This document shows positions 56,168 to 64,000 of a DNA stretch of 64,000 nt, one piece after another. Numbering within the stretch: position 1 is the first letter of the stretch; every line of letters begins with the position of its first letter. Made by a program: the position numbers and the translations under genes. The stretch spans positions 174,159,194 to 174,223,193 of the forward strand of contig CAKMRJ010005634.1 in NCBI GenBank assembly GCA_928212115.1, given 5' to 3'. A model generated the notes under the pieces. It did not search any database. It was not told the DNA's origin and was given only the letters and a program-made list of their open reading frames with translations. This DNA is from Lactuca virosa (lineage: Eukaryota > Streptophyta > Magnoliopsida > Asterales > Asteraceae).

Positions 56168-58363
56168 TGTAACGCCCGCGTTTCTGGCTCAGCATTATTA
56201 TGATAATGTAATAATTAGGGTCAACAATTGTAACCTATTTTGAAGTAATGAAGAAGAATTATTTGAGTATTATGTGATTTATGTGCAATATACAACATAA
56301 TAAAATAATAATAAAAATATGCGTCAAAAATAGAATGAAAAATTGATGCAATATCTTTGAAGAAAGTTGAAGTAGTCGTAACAAGGATTCCGCAGATATA
56401 AGGAACATTGAAATTCGACTTATAACGAAGAAGTTATGACCCGTCGAAGTTTTACGACTAAACCGACATGGCGTCGCGTATCGAAAAAAGTGAATTTTTG
56501 ATAAACTACTTTTTAGCCTTAGAGTTCTAAACGAAAGTCGTATTATATGTTAAAACAAGAGCGTGCATATAGAGAACGTCCAAATCTGACTTTGTTTGAG
56601 GAAGTTATGATTTTTCTAAGATTTAGCATAACGGTATACAACTCGGAAATCGAATTTTAGATCGATCGATTATTTGCCGAGACAATCTAAACGAGAATTG
56701 AAGATCTCATTAATAGGAGCTCAATGATATAAAGACATTCGAAAACGGACATCGGATGAAAAAATTATGATTTTTTAACGGACTTTAACAATCTAAGTCT
56801 GTTAAAATATAACTTTAAAAATAAAGTCAAAATTAGCCGACGGAGTTTAAACGAAAGTTGTAGATCACGTCGCTACCTACGCATGGATATAAAGATTAAA
56901 GAACGTCAAAAACGGACCTCGTATGCGAAAGTTACAGATTTTAGAACATAATTAATTTTTGGGATTAACCAGCGTGTGACACGTGGCAATATCTGGGCCA
57001 CTACTTCTTCCCCACGGATTTACACGAGACCGCGACACGTGGCACATTACGCCCAACGTAATTTTGAGTACGCCCAACGTAACTCTTAAAAATCCATTAC
57101 GCCCAACGTAACCCGTAAAAAGCTATTACGCCCAACGTAATTCTTGAATATGCTCAGCGTACTCGGTGCTGGCAGCCTATAAATAGAAGGCATTTTCACT
57201 CTTTTTCTCACATCTTTTCAACCAACTCTCTCCCAAACACCCCAAAGCCTCTATTTTTTTCCCTAGTACCTCCTAGGTGTTAGTAGCGAGCCCCAAAGCT
57301 CCAGAAGGCCCCGAGAATAAGATCTTTCGGCTCAGAAGTTCTGCCCACACAAAGCTCGGTTCCTCGCTATGTCCACTTGTAAGTGAGTTATGCTTACCCT
57401 ACTTTGAGTATAACTTATGTTGAAGATCATCATCCTTATTATGAACCTATAAAAAAGATTTATCAGTGATTCAAAGTCGTTATACTGATTGATCTACTTA
57501 CGGGGATGATGTCTAGGCTGTGATTTAGTGAGGTGTTTAAAGTGGGATTTCCAAACAGTATACTTCGTATACCAAATGGACCCTACTTCCGATATGATCC
57601 GACCTGGTTGTTCCTTACTTGATAGATCATGAAAGTAGACTTTGAGTTAATGATAAATCTAGACTAATAATTAGTCGCAATAAATATTAGACTAAAAGTT
57701 AGTGATAATAATACTAGGTTTCATCAACAGAAAAGACAATTGTTAGAAGCGAAGCGCTGCCCGAATTTCGAGTCATCACTTTACCAAGTGTGCATAATTA
57801 CTTTCATCTTACACATAGATTAGAAGTATTTAATATAAATTATGTGCTATATGTGCCTATTATCCGTGTTCTTGATATCTATGTTGGATGAACGATTTAT
57901 ACATTTTTTACTTGATTTAAATTGTATATGTATTTTATACTTATAAATATGTTGGGTAAAGATGGGTAGATGAAATAGATGATAAAAATTGAAATAAAAT
58001 GATGAGAGTCCTCGATGTTTAAGCTGATCCAGTCATATAGCAAAGTATAGATGATGACCACGAACTATTCTAGACAGTCCAGTGGAACGCTAGTAGGCTC
58101 GCAACCTGTAGGTGTTTTTGAACTACGTGTTCACCAGGTGTACTCCATCCCCCTCATGGTTTCCTTACTGACATATATTGATGAGGAATCCCCTAAGCTT
58201 GATTGTCAATCCCGAAGATAAGCCTTAGGCTAGGTCCCTTAAATTAGTTGCTTTAGGGACAAAAAGTGAGGATAACGGGAACGGGTAATCGGGTTGAATG
58301 ATTTGATGAAATTCAAGAAATTAATTATTGTGGGTTGAAAAACCTATTTGCTCACCAGGCTCC
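56168..58363 (+). mobile_element. Family A 5' LTR of a decayed autonomous element
   Basis: It starts TGTAACGCCCGCG at 56168 and follows the family A layout: modules with ttatga cores, palindromes, TATA box, and the cassette at 58030-58145. It breaks at about 58363 after caccaggctcccaag. The last 300 bases or so, the primer-binding site and the gag start are deleted, and a gag fragment follows on the same strand. Confidence 0.85.
57048..57186 (+). promoter_or_regulatory. Family A promoter with five TACGC palindromes and TATA box
   Basis: TACGC-CCA-ACGTA occurs four times (57048, 57069, 57098, 57127). A variant TATGC-TCA-GCGTA (57149) follows. TATAAATAG is at 57178-57186. Spacing between copies is 21-29 bases, and the last copy ends 17 bases before the TATA box. 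This is the clearest array in the window. Confidence 0.7.
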
Positions 58364-58769
58364 CAAGATCTATTTGAAAGCCTCCATCTGGGCAACTAAG
58401 AATGTTGAGACCCAGTTAAGGGAGAAGGGTCTAGAGAGAGCTGAGCTAGGAGAGAAAAGGAATTTTGATGGATCTTCAAGGTCCAATAAGAAAAGAATAT
58501 TCTCAAGGTCTGGTTCTAAGAAGTTTGGAAGAGGAGGAGGTGAAGCAAGATGGTGTGAGAAGTGCAAAAAGAAACACTCTGGAAAATGTAGCGATGAGGT
58601 GACTTGTTTCAAGTGTGGAAAGACTGGGCATTATGCCAATGAGTGTAAATCCAGCAAGAGGGTGTGTTACGGATGCAATGAAGAAGGGCATATTTCTAAG
58701 ATTTGCCCGAAGAAGAAAGAGGCGGCAAGGCCTAATGTTCCGCCGAGGCCAAAGACAAGAGCATTCTAG
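58364..58769 (+). pseudogene. Family A gag C-terminus with zinc knuckles
   Basis: The frame reads from IYLKASIWATKNVETQL through a basic stretch to a Cys-rich WCEKCKKKHSGKC and two CCHC knuckles, CFKCGKTGHYANEC and CYGCNEEGHISKIC. It stops at 58767-58769 before protease. It is the nucleocapsid part of a gypsy gag. The N-terminal capsid part is deleted at the LTR junction. This appears to be the protein-coding relative of the non-coding A array, since its LTR is family A. Confidence 0.85.
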
Positions 58770-59234
58770 ATAACCCTGGAAGCAGCAAGGGATGAAGTAG
58801 ATGTTGCTTTAGGTACCTTTCTTGTAAATGGATTTACTTCCAATATATTGTTTGATTCTGGAGCTAATTACTCCTTTATATCGCATAAATTTGGTGGAAG
58901 ACTAGCATAGCCTGTAGATAAACTTGATAATGCTCTAGCTGTAGACGTTGCTAGTGGTAAATTCATACATGTTAGCGATTGCATTAAAACATCATCATCG
59001 ACTTGAACGAGAATAAATTCCTCAAAGAATTATTTCCCATTGAGTTGAACGGTTTCGACATTGTACTAGGAATGGATTTGGCTTAGTGAAAACGATGTCG
59101 AGATACTATGTAGAAAGAATATGGTGATAGTAAATGCACTTTGGAAAAGAGTCATTTATGGTGTACGGGGACAAACGTAGAGTAAATTTTGGAATCATTT
59201 CCCTGATGAAAGACAGAAAGTTTTTGTCCAAAGG
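58770..59234 (+). pseudogene. Family A protease remnant
   Basis: It continues in frame after the stop with EAARDEVDVALGTFLVNGF and ILFDSGANYSFISHKF, the aspartic protease active site. Further stops follow (after GGRLA, near 58908, and near 59005). No intron is present between gag and protease, in contrast to C and D. Confidence 0.82.
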
Positions 59235-60198
59235 ATGTATATCATACTTGGCATTTGTGATCAATGCAAAGAAGGAAAAAAAGAGATGCAAAGAATACCA
59301 GTGGTGTGTGACTATCCGGAAGTCTTTCCCGAAGATCTTTATGGATTACCCCCTGAGAGACAGGTAGAGTTTCAAATAGACTTGTTGCCAGGATTGACGC
59401 CAATTGCGAAAGCACCATACTGATTAGCACCGACAGAGAAGAATGAGCTTATGATGCAACTTCAGGAGTTGTTGGACAACATTTTCATTAGACCTAGTTC
59501 ATTTCCCTGGGGAGCTCCAGTGTTATTCGTGAAGAATAAGGATTGGAGCATGAGGATGTACATAGACTATAGAGAACTCAACAAGGAAAAGGTAAATAAC
59601 AAGTATCTATTTCCAAGGATTGACGATCTGTTCGATCAACTGCAAGGTGCAAACTATTTCTCAAAGATCGATCTTAGGTCAGGATGTCATTAGCTGAAGG
59701 TAAGAGAACAAGATATCAATAAGACCGCATTTAGAACAAGATACGAACACTGTGAGTTCTTGGTTATGTCATTTAGACTAAACAATGCTCCAACAACATT
59801 TATGGATTTGATGAATATGGTTTGTAAACCATTCCTCGATAAATATGTAATAATGTTCGTAGATGACATTCTAATTTACTCAAAGAGCCAGCAAGAGCAT
59901 GGAAAGCACTTGCGAGAAGTATTAGAAGTTTTGAAGAAGGAGAAGTTGTACGCAAAGTTCTCCAAATGTGATTTTTGGATTTGAGAAGTCCAATTCTTGG
60001 GTCATGTGGTTAACCAGGAAGGAATAATGGTTGATCCAGCAAATATTGAAGCTGTGATGAAATGGGAACGACCAAAAAGTCCCACTGATATTTGTAGTTT
60101 TCTGGGATTAGTTGGATATTACTGAAGGTTTATCCAAGGTTTTTCTTAGATAGCTGCTCCATTAACAACTTTGACCCATAAAGGAGCTACATATACAT
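59235..60198 (+). pseudogene. Family A reverse transcriptase remnant
   Basis: The frame contains CDYPEVFPEDLYGLPPERQV, MYIDYRELNKEKVNNKYLF, NYFSKIDLRSGCH, the catalytic MFVDDILIYSKS and FSKCDFWI. In-frame stops fall after KAPY (about 59421), after SGCH (59691-59693), after CDFWI (59982-59984), after GYY (about 60123) and after GFS. It is cut at 60198 by the 3' end of a minus-strand A element before RNase H. Typical chromovirus sequence, inactive. Confidence 0.87.
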
Positions 60199-62663
60199 TG
60201 TGACATCCCCAAATTCACAGTCATTTTAAAAATTTTATTTATGCTTATTTAAAAATCAAAGTATCCTTTTTGAAAAGTAGTATTGCGGGATTTTTTCCCA
60301 GAAAACATGATAATGATGTTATCAAAGCATTTCTGAAGAAATGTATTTTTATTTAAAACATCAGGATGTCATCGTCAATACAGAAACATAAGCATAAATA
60401 GACCTTACATTCCTTTACACTATTGATTTACATATCCTTTAATCTCTCAATATAATGTATCTTCGCATCGATACCTGTGATTCAAATAAACTGAGTGGGT
60501 CAGGTTGGGAAACCTGGTGAGTACATAGGGTTTTCAACCCACAATAATATAGTTAATTTGTTTCTTCACATATTTAATGTCAAACAATTAACCTGATTAC
60601 CCATCACCATTTTCTTTATTTAATCTTCCCTAAAGATTTATCCCAAGGGTCATCTCTTACATCGTATTTACCTCTCATCATCGCATTTCCTTATATGTTT
60701 GTTCCTAAGGACTTTTCCTAAGGATCATCTCTTACATCGCTTAGATAGTACTCATTCAAGGATTACTCCCCCAATACGTGTCCGGTAAGGGTTAGAGTAT
60801 CATCGCATGAATACGTAGTTACTACATCGCCTGAACTCGTAATTCATCACCTACAGGTTATGAGTCTGCCGGTGTTTCCACATGACTTGTTTAGATTAGT
60901 CAGTGGTTGCCATCTATACTCTGGTAGATGACTACATCGCAACATCGCAGGTCAAGGTTATGACATCACCTAATCATCTCTTATCTCACATCACCTATTC
61001 ATCATTGCATATCTATCATCACCTAGTTATCATCACCTATCTCTCATCACCCGTTGCTACCCAATACATATTTTTTAAGTATATAATACTTATATGATTA
61101 AATCCGTTAAAATCATCACATAATATCTTATCTAACACATAATACTCACGACATACATAATAAGCACATAAGCATGTAATTATCCAAATACTTCATATCT
61201 ATGTGTAAGATGAAAGTAAATATGCACTCACTTGTTAAAGTGACGACTCGAAATTCGGATAACGCTTCGCTTCTAGCAATTGCCTTTTCTGTTGATGAAA
61301 CCTAGTATTATTATCACTAAGTTTCAGTCTAATATTTATTGCGACTAATTATTAGTCTAGATTCATCATTGACTCATAGTCTACTTAAGATCTATCAAGT
61401 AAGGAACAACCAGGTAGGATCATATCGGCGGTAGGGTCTGTTTGGTATACGAAGTATACAGTTTGGAAATCCCACTTTAAACACCTCACTAAATCACAGC
61501 CTTCACATCATCCCCATAAGTAGATCAATCAGTATAACGACTTGGAACCACTGATAAATCTTGTTTATAGGTTCATAATAACGATAATGAACTTAAACAT
61601 AAGTTATACTTAAAGTATGGTAAACATAACTCACTTACAAGGGAGTTTAGCGAAGAACCAGACTCTGCACGGGCAGAACTTCTGAGCTGAAAAATATTCT
61701 TCTCGGGTCCTTCTGGCACCCCGAGACTCGCTTCTAACACCTAGGAGGTGCTAGAAAAGGCTTAGAGGGTTTGGGAGTGTGTGGGAGAGAATGGGTTAGA
61801 AGGTGTGAAGAAATGAAGTGATTTGCACCTCTATTTATAGTCTGTCTGAAGGTCGTACGCTGGGCGTACTGGATGGGTACGCTGGGTGTACTCATGCCAT
61901 GTATCACTATCCGGTGGCAAGGCGTGGGGAGGAAGCCGTGGCTCAGATCGCGCCACATGTCACTCGCTGGTTACTCCAAAATCTAATTATCTTCTAAAAT
62001 CTGTAACTTTCGCATACGAGCTTCGTTTTTTATGTTATTTATATGCACGTGTAGGTATTGACGGGATCTACAACTTTCATTTAGACTCCATCGGCTAATT
62101 TTGACTTTATTTTTAAAGTTATATTTTAACAGGCTTAAACAGTTAAAGTCTGTTAAAAATTCATAAATTAGTCATTCGACGTCTGTTTTCGACTGTCTTT
62201 ATATCATTGAGATCCTATTAATGAGATATTTAATTCTCATTTAGGTTGTGTCGGCTAAAAATCGATCGATCTAAAATTCGATTTACGGGTTGTGTACTAC
62301 TACGCTAAATCTTAGAAAAATCATAACTTCCTGAAACGAAGTCAGATTTGGACGTTCTTTTTATGTACGTTCTCGGTTTAACATATACTACGACTTTTGT
62401 TTAGATCTCTAAGGCTAAAAAGTAGTTTATCAAAAATTCACTTTTTACGATACGCGACGCCGTGCCGATTTTGTCGCAAAACTTCGACGGGTCATAACTT
62501 CTTCGTTATAAGTCGGATTTCAGCGTTCTTTATATGTACGAAATCCTTGTGACAAAAACTATACTTTGGTTAAGATTATCTATTCTAATTAATATGTTAT
62601 CAAAAAATCATTTTTAACGCTTATTATCTCTAGATTGACTAGCCCGAATCTGCGGGTGTTACA
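60199..62663 (-). mobile_element. Family A 3' LTR (2.47 kb), minus strand
   Basis: On the minus strand it starts TGTAACACCCGCAG (62663) next to a polypurine tract and ends GATGTCACA at 60199, abutting reverse transcriptase sequence. The left target pentamer is TACAT (60194-60198); its partner would lie right of the window. The family cassette is at 60795-60935, followed by a relative of the A modules at 61980-62560. Confidence 0.87.
61832..61890 (-). promoter_or_regulatory. Family A promoter, minus strand, with two palindromes
   Basis: Minus-strand TATAAATAG at 61832-61840 has TACGC-TGG-GCGTA (61856-61868) and TACGC-TGG-GTGTA (61878-61890) upstream. The first ends 15 bases from the TATA box, close to the spacing in the other A LTRs. 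Confidence 0.65.
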
Positions 62664-63223
62664 ATTATCTCCCCCTTAGGAAGATTACGTCCCAGAATCA
62701 TCAACAAAATAGGGATTGTATAATGACTCCATATGTTATATTTTCATCCAAGGTAATAACCTTAACTCTTATGTCCTTTCAAATGAGTATCTAACTCTTG
62801 GACCTCTTAATTGCTGGCGGTGCTCAATCTTGCACCCGCTCTTTATCTCACATTGGACTTTCAATCGTATCCTTTAAATTAAAATCTCAATCCTTATTGG
62901 AGACTCCTGCTCCTTCGTAAACAGACTTTACTTCGATTATCATAACAGACCAATGGGTCATGTTCTGATGACCTCTCATCGCATGATGCAATGTTTAGAC
63001 TCAGGTCTTTTAGAGCCAATTTCCAGAATGGAAGATACCTTCCTTTGTGTTCTAATGTGATAAAATCACATTCTAATATGTAGAACTTCTAGCTACAAGC
63101 TTCTTACAGCAATCATAATACTTCTATTGATTGCTTCAATTATCTTTTACTTCAATCTTCTGGCTTAAGTCAGATGCTACATCGAACTTGGTTCTTTGAA
63201 CCACGTAGAATACATATATTAGT
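62664..63223 (-). mobile_element. Family A non-coding internal region, partial
   Basis: In reverse complement this is colinear with about 2555-3061 of the plus-strand array (polypurine tract, then the region with tagctacaagc/gcttgtagcta). It has no pol, so this element is of the non-coding type. The F copia interrupts it at 63224. Confidence 0.82.
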
Positions 63224-63510
63224 TGTTAGGTATAATAATGTGTTGTGTCAAATGTATGCTTTATAGTTTTGTTTATTCTGAAATGGTCCTTTCTAGGTTC
63301 AGAACTGCTAGGTATCATAGTCTATGTATAGCTTGCATGCAACATATTAGGGTTACACTTCGAATACCCTAACACCTTTTGTAAGCTCTAACATAAAAGT
63401 TCTGTCTTTAAGAACTCTTCTAGAGCCGTTTTAATCCAAGCATTAGGCACACTTTTGATCATTAATTCATCTTTTTAATATAGAATCTATCGATCGTTAT
63501 TGTTTTCACA
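63224..63510 (+). mobile_element. Copia F 5' LTR (287 bp)
   Basis: It runs TGTTAGGTATAA...TTGTTTTCACA and is followed by a primer-binding site, so a TG...CA LTR fits. Left pentamer TTAGT. The partner LTR is outside the window, so identity cannot be tested. It is much shorter than the other LTRs here. Confidence 0.68.
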
Positions 63511-63512
63511 AT

Positions 63513-63524
63513 TGATATCAGAGC
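63513..63524 (+). other. Primer-binding site of copia F
   Basis: TGATATCAGAGC differs by one base from the initiator tRNA-Met site TGGTATCAGAGC. It follows the LTR end by two bases. Confidence 0.7.
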
Positions 63525-63714
63525 AGGTGATAATGTAATCAATTCGTTATTCTTATGTTGAGTAAAGGGTTTTGTTAGGGTTTTACATTTTTATTAGATC
63601 TGATCTTTTTGTATAAACCGTCTCAATCGATTGTATATCCCAGATCTAGATCTCTAGATTACCCTTGAACTCGATTCAAGTTTTACACATCTGGTTCTAT
63701 ATTCGTTTTAGTGA
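63525..63714 (+). mobile_element. Copia F leader
   Basis: Non-coding AT-rich leader between the primer-binding site and the gag-like frame. Nothing else is recognised. Confidence 0.6.
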
Positions 63715-63984
63715 ATTCTTAACAATATACCTAACGAAGATCCTTATGCTCTTTCGTTTAATCTTTCAAGCAAAATTGGATCTACGACAAGGATTCCAAT
63801 CCTCTTTCGAGAAGATTATGAAGTCTGGGCTCTTCACTTTGAAGATTACGTTCTTGGAATCGAAGAACATGGTTCTACTATATGGCAGACAATAAAGCAG
63901 AAAACGTTCACGTATTCGGGTACCAGAAAAGCAATCAAAACTCCGATATCACTTGTTGAGCATCAACGCTACCGACTAATCTAA
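63715..63984 (+). pseudogene. Copia F gag N-terminus
   Basis: The frame contains RIPILFREDYEVWALHFEDY and VLGIEEHGSTIWQTI, which resembles the N-terminal gag domain of copia elements (a folded part around a central W). No ATG precedes it in this frame after the TGA at 63712-63714, and it ends at TAA 63982-63984, so it is probably decayed. The rest of the element is beyond the window. Confidence 0.6.
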
Positions 63985-64000
63985 AACCTATTGGTGTTAG

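Overview
The window is eukaryotic plant DNA made almost entirely of nested LTR retrotransposons. No host gene, rRNA or tRNA gene was recognised. Evidence for a plant: initiator-tRNA-Met primer sites (TGGTATCAGAGC and variants), Ty3/gypsy chromoviruses with a C-terminal chromodomain, Ty1/copia elements, hAT-type miniature elements and long AT microsatellites. The LTR style recalls large Asteraceae genomes such as lettuce; this is an inference. Boundaries were read by eye and may be off by a few bases.

Family labels used here: A = gypsy-type LTR TGTAACGCCC/TGTAACACCC...GATGTCACA; B = copia, LTR about 765 bp; C = gypsy at 36413-52803; D = gypsy split over 25689-54716; E = gypsy LTR split over 24784-56167; F = short-LTR copia at the right edge.

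Layout. 1-11926: plus-strand tandem array of a non-coding family A element (four LTRs, three internal regions, period about 4.23 kb). 11927-22022: minus-strand tandem block of a related family A element with decayed integrase and RNase H, lying inside an interrupted plus-strand A LTR whose 3' end is at 22023-22250. 22251-24479: plus-strand copia remnant, itself lying in the leader of E. 24784-25688 and 54717-56167: the two parts of the E LTR. Between them is D (3' LTR 25689-27059, 5' LTR 52840-54716). D is interrupted by an A LTR, microsatellites, two hAT-like MITEs and a copia solo LTR (27452-31581), and by complete gypsy C (36413-52803, target duplication GCCCG). C is interrupted by complete copia B (39855-47585, target duplication AACAC). 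56168-60198: plus-strand decayed autonomous A element. 60199-63223: minus-strand non-autonomous A element. 63224-64000: start of copia F.

How the parts relate. The elements encode, or once encoded, gag, protease, reverse transcriptase, RNase H and integrase for their own copying. Every coding set carries lesions as assembled. The A array has no coding capacity and would depend on relatives for proteins. LTR divergence agrees with nesting: about 6 mismatches in 765 bp for B, and about 30 in 1.7 kb for its host C.

Most notable observations: (1) arrays of a 13-bp interrupted palindrome, TACGC-N3-GCGTA, just upstream of the TATA box in LTRs of families A, C, D and E; (2) an intron-like 66-70 bp GT...AG segment at the same gag/protease junction in C and D, with an in-frame stop in C; (3) the tandem, shared-LTR organisation of family A; (4) indel patterns suggesting consensus errors at 1-2350 and in copia B.
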